A stretch of 18,939 nucleotides of DNA from NCBI GenBank assembly GCA_028713875.1, contig JAQTNM010000005.1, positions 1 through 18,939 of the forward strand, given 5' to 3'. A model generated the notes under the pieces. That model worked only from the letters and a program-made list of their open reading frames with translations, made no database searches and was not told the origin of the DNA. The first letter of the stretch is position 1, and each line of letters opens with the position of its first letter. Below, piece by piece: positions 1 to 7,397 of this stretch. The stretch is from Candidatus Omnitrophota bacterium (lineage in GTDB: Bacteria > Omnitrophota > Gorgyraeia > Gygaellales > Profunditerraquicolaceae). The position numbers and the translations under genes are program-made.

Positions 1-470
1 AACTTAGAATTGTATGGAATCATGAAGTGTGCGGCTATGCCTTTGCCGAATGTCCGGTTTATCCACTGCAGAAAATTAAGGTTTTCTTTTTCGGCAAGCC
101 CGTTTTTACTTGCTCTGATAAAACCCAATAAGCACTCTTTGGCGATAGCAGTGGGGAGACCGTAGAAATTCCCCTGGAACGGATAGCGCGTGAATGTGCC
201 ATGAGAATAAACCCAGGCATTCCTGCGGTGCTCAACCAGATTATTCTTAAGAAGGCTCTTGACCAGGTTAAAACTGTATCTGTGCCTAAAATGCAGGAGA
301 TGCCCGTCGTAGTCAAATATGAAACCGTTTATATTTTTAGAACGGCACAGGCCTCCGACCCGCGGCTCCTTTTCAAAGACCATGGCGTCTATGCCTTTTT
401 TTTGCAGATGCCAGGCGGCGCTTAAGCCCGCCAGCCCCGCGCCTATAACGATTACTCTCTCTTTAGCCAT
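1..470 (-). CDS. FAD-dependent oxidoreductase, UDP-galactopyranose mutase/amine-oxidase-like (3' end cut by window)
   Basis: The first 156 codons are visible; the gene runs off the left edge. The start is fixed by ATG at 470-468, with a GGG-containing stretch 10-14 bases upstream. Residues 5-20 form the dinucleotide-binding beta-alpha-beta fold with GAGLAG at 10-15. The acidic E33 ends the second strand, and a GG pair at 39-40 completes the FAD-binding signature. The segment RYPFQGNFYGLP (95-106) resembles the substrate-side region of UDP-galactopyranose-mutase and protoporphyrinogen-oxidase-like proteins found in polysaccharide loci. A role in isomerising or oxidising a nucleotide or lipid-linked sugar is plausible, but the substrate cannot be read from this fragment. 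The start overlaps the last 8 bases of the MraY/WecA-like gene (ATGGCTAA), so the two are probably translationally coupled. An A8 run lies at codons 23-26. Confidence 0.85.
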   Translation of the reverse strand, partial: MAKERVIVIGAGLAGLSAAWHLQKKGIDAMVFEKEPRVGGLCRSKNINGFIFDYDGHLLHFRHRYSFNLVKSLLKNNLVEHRRNAWVYSHGTFTRYPFQGNFYGLPTAIAKECLLGFIRASKNGLAEKENLNFLQWINRTFGKGIAAHFMIPYNSK

Positions 471-1449
471 TGATAGCTACCCTGCTCATATTTCTGGTGA
501 TAATTAAGCCGATGAGGATTATCAAACCGATGATAACTAAACTTAAGAAAAACGTAACCTGCGTAAGCGCCACCCCGGATATAGAACAAAGCAGCCCGTA
601 ACCGAGCATAACAGAAAGGGTCCTGTACTTGGAATAACCTTTCTTTAAGAAGCGTAGCGCCATGTGATCATTGCTCTTTTTAAATATTGATTTATCTTTT
701 TTAATACGCATGAGAATAAGAAAAGCGGTGTCGAATATGGGCAGTCCCAGGATCAGGATCGGGCTCAACAAGGCGATCTTCTTTTCCATGGGGGCATAAC
801 TTATTATTAAAGCAACCGACGCTAAAACAAAACCCAGTAAATGGCTGCCGGAATTACCCATATAAATCTTTGCCGGAGGGAGGTTGTAAATAAGAAAACT
901 CAAAATCGCTCCGACCAGGCTTAAAGCTAAAATTATTATTTTGATATCCTGGCTTAAGATGGAAAGGAATACGAAAGCCAGGCTTATAATGGCGGCTGTG
1001 CCTCCAGCCAGGCCGTCCATGACATCCAGGTGATTAAAGGCATTCGTAATGCCCAGTACCCAAAACAAGGTTATGAGGATATTGGGAATATCTCCTATAT
1101 AGACAATCTGGGTCTTTACGCCGCAAAAGATCAACAGAAAAACGGCAATAATCTGAAACGCAAATTTAGCGGCGACGGATAATTCCCAGATATCGTCAAT
1201 TATCCCGGAAATAAGCATAGCGGATGCAGCCACGATTATGCCAAGCGCCTCTTTAGGGAAAATGCCTTTAATAAAAAATGCGGTTAAGGAAACCAGGATA
1301 AACGAAATCCCGATGGCTATCCCCCCGATATGCGGCACACCGTGAAAAACCAGCATATTATATTTAAAAGCCGATTTTTTAATTATAGAAAGGCAAAGAA
1401 GATTGAATAAGAATGCGCTGACAGCTATAAGCAAATAATTAATTAACAT
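463..1449 (-). CDS. MraY/WecA-family polyprenyl-phosphate sugar-1-phosphate transferase
   Basis: A 328-residue, multi-pass membrane protein (about ten hydrophobic segments). It should transfer a (N-acetyl)hexosamine-1-phosphate or similar from a UDP-sugar to undecaprenyl phosphate at the cytoplasmic face, the first step of a lipid-linked glycan. Family landmarks in order: GVPHIGGIAI (37-46), the Asp pair D85-D86 in SGIIDDIWEL, the signature N136-x2-N139-x2-D142-x2-DGLAGG, YMGNSGS (196-202) and a DH motif at 261-262 where WecA enzymes carry the His-rich HxHH loop. Odd point: the GD(S/A/T)G motif of the family reads G198-N199-S-G, so the usual Asp is Asn. It starts with ATG at 1449-1447, 11 bp inside the preceding GT4 gene, and ends 8 bp inside the FAD gene. 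Family assignment is secure; the sugar is unknown. Confidence 0.93.
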   Translation of the reverse strand: MLINYLLIAVSAFLFNLLCLSIIKKSAFKYNMLVFHGVPHIGGIAIGISFILVSLTAFFIKGIFPKEALGIIVAASAMLISGIIDDIWELSVAAKFAFQIIAVFLLIFCGVKTQIVYIGDIPNILITLFWVLGITNAFNHLDVMDGLAGGTAAIISLAFVFLSILSQDIKIIILALSLVGAILSFLIYNLPPAKIYMGNSGSHLLGFVLASVALIISYAPMEKKIALLSPILILGLPIFDTAFLILMRIKKDKSIFKKSNDHMALRFLKKGYSKYRTLSVMLGYGLLCSISGVALTQVTFFLSLVIIGLIILIGLIITRNMSRVAING

Positions 1450-2608
1450 AGGCGCTATCCTTATAATTTTGCCTGATTATTAAGGCCTCATACAGATTCT
1501 GTGTCATATTGCACATATTACCGGTACTAAAATCAGCCCCTAGCGAAACTTTAGCTTTCTGACCTATCGCCTTTCGTAATTTTTCATCCCGCAATAAGGC
1601 GGTTAACCTCTCGGATATTGTTTTGGCATCACGCGGTTTCACCAAAAATCCGGTTTCTCCGTCTCTAATCACTTCTGCTATCCCCCCCGTATCGGTAGCA
1701 ATTACCGGCTTGCCGCAGGACATCCCTTCTAATGCTGCTATGGGCAGGCCTTCCCACAGCGAAGTCAGGACCAAAACGTCTGCTATTGACAATATCCGTG
1801 GGATATCCCGGCGCCAGCCCAATAAGATTACCTTGCCCTTCAAATTCAATTTATTAAGCAGGTCCTCCGTGCAACGGCGTAAGATACCATCTCCGGCTAA
1901 TATGAATTTTACTCCGGGAAATTCTCTGACTGTCAGAGAAGCAGCCCTTATGAAATCCTGCGGAGATTTTTGAGGTTTTAAACAGGCAACCATCGCCACT
2001 ACCCGATCATCGGGAGATATCCCCAGCTCTTCTTTTATGTTTCCTTCTCCGGGGGGGGATCCGGGTTCATCTATGCCGTATCTGATAAGGGTATATTTTT
2101 TATCTGAGCCGATACCCAGTTTTAAGCCTCTGTACATGTCAGATCGCGAAACAACTATAAGCTTATCCGTAAAATCCGCTATCAGCCGCTCCAGGCAGAT
2201 AAAAAAATTTTTTTTAAGGGCTGGCTGGCAATCGTTAAAGCTCCAGCCATGCACGGTATGCAAAATAATCCTGGTTCTGGCAAACCTGGCTGCCAGACGG
2301 CCCAGGACCCCGGCCTTGGAACTATGCGTATGGACAATATCTATCTTTTTCCTTTTGATAAAAACGAAGATCTCAACCAGGGCCAGGAAGTCCTTTACAG
2401 GATTTACCGCGCGCTCTAAATATCTTGATTTAGCGAGAGTCAAATCTGCTATGGCAGAAGCTTCTTGGACCAATATGCCTTCGTGCGCAGTAAACAACGA
2501 GACATTGAACTTCTCTTTATCTATCCGGCTGATGAGGCTAAGCAGCTGCTTCTGTGCCCCCCCCAGCTCCAGTTTGGTAATAACATAAAGCAGGTTGATT
2601 TTACGCAT
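1439..2608 (-). CDS. Glycosyltransferase family 4
   Basis: A 389-residue cytoplasmic GT-B fold glycosyltransferase of family GT4. The N-terminal half opens with a strand and the LGGAQK loop (15-20) typical of the acceptor domain, followed by VHTHSSKAGVLGRLAAR (92-108). The donor domain starts near residue 203 and carries the E-x7-E pair E286/E294 (EGLPIAALE), then GKPVIATDTGG (299-309), the nucleotide-sugar binding region. It probably extends a polyprenyl-linked oligosaccharide; donor and acceptor are unknown. ATG at 2608-2606 lacks a clear Shine-Dalgarno. An 86-bp gap upstream, the largest in the window, contains a possible promoter. Its coding DNA has three long G/C homopolymers (G8 at codons 15-18, C8 at the interdomain linker, G7 near codon 308) and an A8-T7 run near codons 132-136. 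It overlaps the next gene by 11 bp. Confidence 0.93.
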   Translation of the reverse strand: MRKINLLYVITKLELGGAQKQLLSLISRIDKEKFNVSLFTAHEGILVQEASAIADLTLAKSRYLERAVNPVKDFLALVEIFVFIKRKKIDIVHTHSSKAGVLGRLAARFARTRIILHTVHGWSFNDCQPALKKNFFICLERLIADFTDKLIVVSRSDMYRGLKLGIGSDKKYTLIRYGIDEPGSPPGEGNIKEELGISPDDRVVAMVACLKPQKSPQDFIRAASLTVREFPGVKFILAGDGILRRCTEDLLNKLNLKGKVILLGWRRDIPRILSIADVLVLTSLWEGLPIAALEGMSCGKPVIATDTGGIAEVIRDGETGFLVKPRDAKTISERLTALLRDEKLRKAIGQKAKVSLGADFSTGNMCNMTQNLYEALIIRQNYKDSAYVN

Positions 2609-2621
2609 TAACTTTAGTGAT

Positions 2622-2649
2622 ATTATAAGCTCTTCAATATAAAATTCAA
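2622..2649 (-). promoter_or_regulatory. Candidate sigma70-like promoter ahead of the GT4 gene
   Basis: On the minus strand a perfect TATAAT (2627-2622) lies 16 bp after TTGAAT (2649-2644), in the only gap of the window above 80 bp. A start of transcription near 2615 would leave only a few bases of leader before the ATG at 2608. The region is very AT-rich, so a chance match is quite possible. Confidence 0.25.
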
Positions 2650-2694
2650 TATAGAAAAAGCCGCTGGCGATAATTAACCTTTAGGGTCAAATCT

Positions 2695-3549
2695 TTAGCC
2701 AAAAATCATGTCGGGCCTTTTGTAAGCATATTTATTGGTAAAAACCAAATAAGCCAGGCGCGGTAAATCATAAAATAGCAAAGGGATGATCCTGGCCGAA
2801 TACATCATCCATCCTTCATTTTTTATGATCGTATAGTAACGATTGCGCCAACACAGGTACTGTCTGAGCTTCTTATCAAAACCTGAGCTATCCCCATAAT
2901 GGCTGCAGACTGCCTGCGGGCAAAATAAAGCTTTCCATCCCTGGTTCTTTGCCCGCCAGGATAAATCCACATCTTCCGCCAGAAAGAAAAATCTTTCATC
3001 AAAATAGCCTGTATCTTCCTTTAACTCCTGGAGCATTCTCATTCTATAAATTGCTGCTGCGCTACAGGCGCCAAAAATATACTTTGGCTTATTGAATTCA
3101 CCGTCATCTGCTTTATCCCTATTAATATCGTAAAACCTTCTCAAAAAAGAAAGCGATATGCCGCAAGAATAAATTGTTTTTCCCCCGGCTTGCAGTATCT
3201 TAGGCTGGATCATCCCTACCCTGGCGGGTAAATCCCGTATTGCCTCCTGGATCCGGGAGATAAAATTCTTGTCTAAGACTGTGTCGCAGTCCAAGGTAAG
3301 GATCCAGTCGCCAGAAGCCCTCCCGATCCCCTGATTTCTTGCCTTGCAAGGACCAAGGTTGTGCTTATTTTGGATCAAATTAACCATGGGGTAATTTTTT
3401 CTGACGAGAGCGGCTGTGTCGTCTTGCGAGTTATTATCTACCACTATGGCCTCAAGCCCCCGATAATCCTGCGCAAATAGCGAATCCAGGCACGGTCCGA
3501 TGAACCGGTTACTGTTAAAAGTAGGTATAACTACCGAGATCACCTGCAT
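2695..3549 (-). CDS. Glycosyltransferase family 2 (WbbL/rhamnosyltransferase-like)
   Basis: A 284-residue GT-A fold glycosyltransferase, probably cytoplasmic and membrane-associated. The GT2 landmarks are visible in order: VVIPTFNS (6-13), VDNNSQDDT (38-45), the metal-binding D87-C-D89 in LTLDCDTV, and the base-containing segment FFLAEDVDLSWRAKNQGW (188-205) that is typical of the WbbL-like rhamnosyltransferase group. H217 follows in SHYG. The C-terminal 50 residues contain an amphipathic or hydrophobic stretch near 251-271 that may contact the membrane. The substrate cannot be deduced, although WbbL relatives often add rhamnose to polyprenyl-linked GlcNAc, which would fit the MraY/WecA-like initiator two genes downstream. 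The gene follows the preceding GT4 stop by 13 bp and is probably co-transcribed with it. It starts at ATG 3549-3547. Confidence 0.92.
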   Translation of the reverse strand: MQVISVVIPTFNSNRFIGPCLDSLFAQDYRGLEAIVVDNNSQDDTAALVRKNYPMVNLIQNKHNLGPCKARNQGIGRASGDWILTLDCDTVLDKNFISRIQEAIRDLPARVGMIQPKILQAGGKTIYSCGISLSFLRRFYDINRDKADDGEFNKPKYIFGACSAAAIYRMRMLQELKEDTGYFDERFFFLAEDVDLSWRAKNQGWKALFCPQAVCSHYGDSSGFDKKLRQYLCWRNRYYTIIKNEGWMMYSARIIPLLFYDLPRLAYLVFTNKYAYKRPDMIFG

Positions 3550-3562
3550 CGATTTTTACGCA

Positions 3563-4666
3563 TCAGAGGCTTTCAAAAGGCTTTAGTATATCATGTAAAC
3601 GCTTGCCCAGGACGTCAAGAGAGTAACTTTTTTCTATGGTCTTTCTAGCGTTGTTTCCCAGGCGGTTACGTAAAAGAACATCATTAACGAGCCTTTCCAT
3701 CTTCCCGGAAAATTCTTCTTTCGTGCCGGCCAAAAGGCCATTCTCATCGTCCCGTATAATATGCGCGGTTTCTCCGATATTGCTGGAAACCGTAGGCCTT
3801 GCCATGGCCATATATTCAAATAACTTGGTCGGGCTTTTGGCCTGGTTAAAATTTGTCTGCCTCGCTACAGGCATAAGCCCGATATGGACTCCCGCCAAAT
3901 AAGCCGGGACTGCTTCGTAGCTCATCCAGCCTCTCAATACTATATGCGCATCATTATATTTATTTACTGTTCTTTTCGCGTCATTAACATAAATCCCGTC
4001 TCCGGCAATATCAAAATAAATATTTTCATATTTTTTTCTGAGCACGCTGAAGCAAGACGCGGCAAAGTCTATATTTTCAATATACTCCCTCTTATGCAAA
4101 GTGCCGATCCAGGAAAAAATTATCCTGTCTTCAGGCGGGTCTTTTACGGGCGGGCTAAACAGATCCGTATCCACCCCCGAAGGGATATAGTGCACTTTTT
4201 TGTTAAATTGCAGCAGAAACCTCTCCAGGAACCTGCTTGCCGCAATACAGAAGATGCTTCTTTTTGCAAAAATCCCGGTCAAATAATGCGCTTTGGACGA
4301 AGGATAAATGCCCAGATAATACCGGGGGTTCTGGCGCATCTCCCAATCGTCAAGGTCAAGGATAAATCTATTCTTGTTTAATATATGCGCCAGATAAGGA
4401 GCAAAAGAATGATAGTTAAATCTCTGTATGTAGAAAACAGCCTTTTTATCATTTAGTAGCAACCTGAACGCCCTGTGATTGAGCTTTATCTTTTCTCCAA
4501 GGCTCAAGCAGGATTCTTCTTCTCCGTCTTTAGCTCCCAGGGTATCGGAAAAGGACAATACTTCGGCATCCATGCCGCATTTCTTTAGTTCCCGGGAAAA
4601 GTTATAACAGCGGATCCTCGCCCCTGGGAGCCGGTATCCTTCGCGGGTGATAAAGATTATTTTCAT
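3563..4666 (-). CDS. Glycosyltransferase family 4
   Basis: A 367-residue GT-B fold glycosyltransferase. The N-terminal domain begins MKIIFITREGYRLPG, followed by FYIQRFNY (78-85) and the LDLDDWE stretch (103-109) that many GT4 proteins carry in place of a longer acceptor loop. The donor domain includes FSWIGTLHKREYI (184-196) and the KSPTKLFEYMAMARPTV segment (277-293), corresponding to the nucleotide-sugar binding E-x7-E region of the family. It ends with the usual long C-terminal helix. It is not close in sequence to the other GT4 of the window (1439-2608), so it probably forms a different linkage. ATG at 4666-4664 has an AGGAAG stretch about 14 bases upstream. The 45-bp gap to the GT-C gene contains a TATAAT without a matching -35. 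Donor and acceptor are unknown. Confidence 0.92.
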   Translation of the reverse strand: MKIIFITREGYRLPGARIRCYNFSRELKKCGMDAEVLSFSDTLGAKDGEEESCLSLGEKIKLNHRAFRLLLNDKKAVFYIQRFNYHSFAPYLAHILNKNRFILDLDDWEMRQNPRYYLGIYPSSKAHYLTGIFAKRSIFCIAASRFLERFLLQFNKKVHYIPSGVDTDLFSPPVKDPPEDRIIFSWIGTLHKREYIENIDFAASCFSVLRKKYENIYFDIAGDGIYVNDAKRTVNKYNDAHIVLRGWMSYEAVPAYLAGVHIGLMPVARQTNFNQAKSPTKLFEYMAMARPTVSSNIGETAHIIRDDENGLLAGTKEEFSGKMERLVNDVLLRNRLGNNARKTIEKSYSLDVLGKRLHDILKPFESL

Positions 4667-4711
4667 AACGTTAAGGCTTCCTGCCCACGGATTATACTAT
4701 CTGATGTAAAA

Positions 4712-6517
4712 TTAACTGCCTCTTTCTTTATATATCATGGCTTTAGTATCATCAGGCAAAGGATATTCTTTGATTAATTCATATTTATCAAATAAGGTTC
4801 TCTTAAATCCATCCGTCTCGTTCATCTCTTTAAGTATATTCATGTTTAATTTAACGGCTTGCGACAGGGATTGTTCGGCCGACGCCTCATTAATCGGGGT
4901 ATTGATAATGACGTAATCGAATTTTAACGGTCTCGGAGAAGGGGGGCTTCTATCATTGCCTCTTGGCTCTATAAAGAATTTGTAATCCATAAGAAGGTTA
5001 TAATACTGGAAAGAAAAACAGCTGAATTCCTGCTGGGTACCCAGTATTAAAATTGTCGGTTTTATAATACGGCTGTCCTCTTTGATTAAAAAAAGTGTTT
5101 TTTTGATCTTCCAATCCTCGGCATCGGGGGCATAAAAAAATTTCCTTTCCCATTCATCCCGCGGAATATTGTCCGTATTAAGAGTTAAGCTGAATTTTGA
5201 TCCGGGGCTTAAATATAGTTTCAATTTATACAATACATCCAACTTACCAAAATCGACAAAAGAATGCAGGTGGCAACCCAGACCGTACAAAATGATCGAA
5301 GAAACAAAAATGTAACGAGCTATTCTGTTTTCACAAGTAAGTACGCCCAGGCCGATGACAATAGCTATGGCGGGGAGCACCGGCATTATATGCGACGGGG
5401 AGCTAGGCGTTGCCATAAGGACCAGGCAGGGGATTGATATCCATAAAAGTAAAAATAATGCATAAAACGCCCTTTCCCTGATCCCGGATGACCGTCTTAT
5501 ACTCTTGATGATCCGGTAAGTTAAAATTGCTCCGGATATAATAAACAAGAGGGAATAAAATAAGCTGATAAATGCGTTGATTATAACCAGGAGGGGGTAA
5601 GAAAATCTTTGTAATAAAGGCGCTCTTAACAAAAGGGCGGACGATTGTCCCGATGCAATTTCTCCGCGGATAGTGAAGAGGCGTCCGATAATATCTTGCC
5701 AGCTTACCGAATACCAGAAAAAAGAAATTAATATACCCAGCGATATTGCTATAACCAAATTAGCAAAAATACGCTTATTAATAGACATCTTTTTAGTGCC
5801 TATAACAAAAAGGCGGGTGCCGCTCAAATAGAGGAAAAATGGGCCGGCCATAGTAACCGGGAATTCCCACTTAGTCAGCGCAGCCAGGCCTAGAAAAATA
5901 CCAAATAATACGGAATATTTTATGCTTCTAAAAAAATCCGTATTTAACAAAAAGTAGAAGCTGGCGGCTATGATGCACATTAAATTGAACTCAGAATATA
6001 CCTCTCTGGATAGGCTGATGACGCCCGGGAAAGAAGAAAAGATAAAAGCGGCTAAAAGCCCGGCTTTTTCATTAAGCATCTTTTTCCCGATGCCATATAT
6101 AGAAGCCAACGCTATAGCTAAATACAGCATATTGACCATCGTTTCTAACCCGGAATGCGGCCCAAATAATAAATAGAAAAACGCGTAAGAGACCGGCACT
6201 AGCGGAGGATAAATATAAAAAGTGTCATGCACAAAGCGGTTAAAGCTGGCCAGGAAAGCCCGGGCCAAAGGCAGGTATTCTAACTTAAAGGTGAAATTCT
6301 GGAGAGGCGTACGATTATTTGTTATATCCAAATAAAGATTAATCCCGGGTAATAAATCCTGCAGGCAGTTTCCTACGGGGGGCAGTTTATTATTTTTAAG
6401 CCAGATGAAATTACTTAAGGCTGTTAGCAATATTATTATAAGCAGAAGGACAAAGTATCTGTTCGCCTTTGCCGGAATATATTTCGGATAATTTTTAAAA
6501 TGGTGCGTCAATGTCAT
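4712..6517 (-). CDS. GT-C membrane glycosyltransferase, ArnT/PMT-like (GT39/GT83 type)
   Basis: A polytopic membrane protein of 601 residues with about ten transmembrane segments and a soluble C-terminal domain from about residue 420. I chose ATG at 6517-6515, 4 bp after the upstream stop, over an in-frame TTG at 6553. The ATG version is exactly as long as its paralogue at 16745-18550 and avoids a 32-bp overlap. Shared blocks with that paralogue are LLAAFIFSSFPG (from 154), SREVYSEF (170-177), LTKWEFP (214-220), the SHIMPVLP loop and the C-terminal YYN/FIEP.GNDR block (GNDR at 520-523). GT-C enzymes of this type use polyprenyl-phosphate sugars and act on the outer face of the inner membrane. 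The DPM1-like GT2 directly upstream could supply that donor. Acceptor (lipid, glycan or protein) is unknown. Confidence 0.88.
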   Translation of the reverse strand: MTLTHHFKNYPKYIPAKANRYFVLLLIIILLTALSNFIWLKNNKLPPVGNCLQDLLPGINLYLDITNNRTPLQNFTFKLEYLPLARAFLASFNRFVHDTFYIYPPLVPVSYAFFYLLFGPHSGLETMVNMLYLAIALASIYGIGKKMLNEKAGLLAAFIFSSFPGVISLSREVYSEFNLMCIIAASFYFLLNTDFFRSIKYSVLFGIFLGLAALTKWEFPVTMAGPFFLYLSGTRLFVIGTKKMSINKRIFANLVIAISLGILISFFWYSVSWQDIIGRLFTIRGEIASGQSSALLLRAPLLQRFSYPLLVIINAFISLFYSLLFIISGAILTYRIIKSIRRSSGIRERAFYALFLLLWISIPCLVLMATPSSPSHIMPVLPAIAIVIGLGVLTCENRIARYIFVSSIILYGLGCHLHSFVDFGKLDVLYKLKLYLSPGSKFSLTLNTDNIPRDEWERKFFYAPDAEDWKIKKTLFLIKEDSRIIKPTILILGTQQEFSCFSFQYYNLLMDYKFFIEPRGNDRSPPSPRPLKFDYVIINTPINEASAEQSLSQAVKLNMNILKEMNETDGFKRTLFDKYELIKEYPLPDDTKAMIYKERGS

Positions 6518-6521
6518 GTTC

Positions 6522-7397
6522 TTAAGTATTGCCGTCTTTGGCCTGATTGACAATCAAATCCGCTAAAAGCCCGCAGGTCAAAATAATGACTGCGCTTAAT
6601 AAGATGACAGCGTCTGACTCTTGCATGCGGTGCAGCGGAGAAGCAATTATGCTATGCGCTATCTTGAGACCCCCGATCGCAAAAAGCAGAAGGCTCAAAA
6701 GTAAAAGTACCCTGAGCGGGTTAAAATACATGGCTATCCTTATAATCGTAAAGAGAAAATCTTTGGTATCACCGAATATCTTGAATTTGGATTTACCAGT
6801 TCTTTTATAATAATCCACGGGTATGTATTTAATGCGGCGCCCGTTGCATAAAAAACTCAAAGTCATTGTAGAAACACAGGAAAACCCGTTAGGTATCAAA
6901 TACAGGTATTTCAAAAGTACGTCCTTTTTAAGCGCCCTGAGCCCTGAGTTCAAATCGGGTATCTTTTGTTTTGCCAAGAAAGACGCCAGTTTAAACATAA
7001 CCCACTTTACCGGCTGGCGCAGCATCCGCAAGGCTCCCTGTTCGCTGGTTCGGGCCCCGATAACCTGGTCATATTCGGGAATATACTTTAATAATTCGGG
7101 AATGCTCCCGGCAGGATATGTCCCGTCGCTATCCAGCATAACAATAATTTCCCCGGAACAGCGTAAAATACCCGTCTTTCTGGCTGCGCCTACACCCTTA
7201 TTAATATCGTGCTGAAGAAGCATTACGCCCCGGGACCTGGCTATCTCGGCGGTCCGATCGACAGAAGCGTCATCCACCACGATAATCTCAAAATCATACC
7301 CCCCCTGCTTCATCGTGGAGTTTACATCATCAATAACCTTGCCGATTGCCTCTTCTTCATTATATGCTGGCAGAATGACGCTGATTTTACTTTTCAC
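6522..7397 (-). CDS. DPM1-like GT2, probable polyprenyl-phosphate monosaccharide synthase
   Basis: A 291-residue GT2 enzyme with a C-terminal membrane hairpin. Landmarks: VILPAYNEEE (7-16), VDDASVDRT (41-49), metal-binding D89-S-D91 in LDSDGTYP, the DPM-type segment DLNSGLRALKKD (148-159) and YYKRTGKSKFKI (196-207). Hydrophobic segments at about 226-250 and 262-285 resemble the membrane anchor of dolichol- or undecaprenyl-phosphate sugar synthases. The likely reaction is transfer of a monosaccharide from a nucleotide sugar to polyprenyl phosphate, feeding the GT-C enzyme encoded 4 bp downstream, as in ArnC-ArnT pairs. The start is GTG at 7397-7395, supported by an AAGGAGG 7 bases upstream. 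Its G is also the last base of the preceding TAG stop, so translation is probably coupled. A G7 run lies near codons 31-33. Confidence 0.92.
   Translation of the reverse strand: MKSKISVILPAYNEEEAIGKVIDDVNSTMKQGGYDFEIIVVDDASVDRTAEIARSRGVMLLQHDINKGVGAARKTGILRCSGEIIVMLDSDGTYPAGSIPELLKYIPEYDQVIGARTSEQGALRMLRQPVKWVMFKLASFLAKQKIPDLNSGLRALKKDVLLKYLYLIPNGFSCVSTMTLSFLCNGRRIKYIPVDYYKRTGKSKFKIFGDTKDFLFTIIRIAMYFNPLRVLLLLSLLLFAIGGLKIAHSIIASPLHRMQESDAVILLSAVIILTCGLLADLIVNQAKDGNT

Noticed and set aside
2037..2588. Plus-strand open frame of 183 codons
   Set aside because: It lies fully antisense to the GT4 gene, has no recognisable domain, and the minus-strand frame is a clear GT4 protein. The same applies to plus-strand frames at 3884-4381, 13344-13892 and 15604-16134.
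2650..2675. Possible terminator after the GT2 gene (GCC-AGC-GGC followed by five T on the minus strand)
   Set aside because: The stem would be only about three base pairs with a three-base loop, too weak for an intrinsic terminator.
4691..4696. TATAAT between the GT-C and GT4 genes
   Set aside because: No acceptable -35 hexamer at 16-18 bp; the region at that distance reads GCAGTT. Probably chance in AT-rich DNA.
6518..6553. Longer start (TTG at 6553) for the GT-C gene
   Set aside because: ATG at 6517 gives the same 601-residue length as the paralogue and avoids a 32-bp overlap with the DPM1-like gene.
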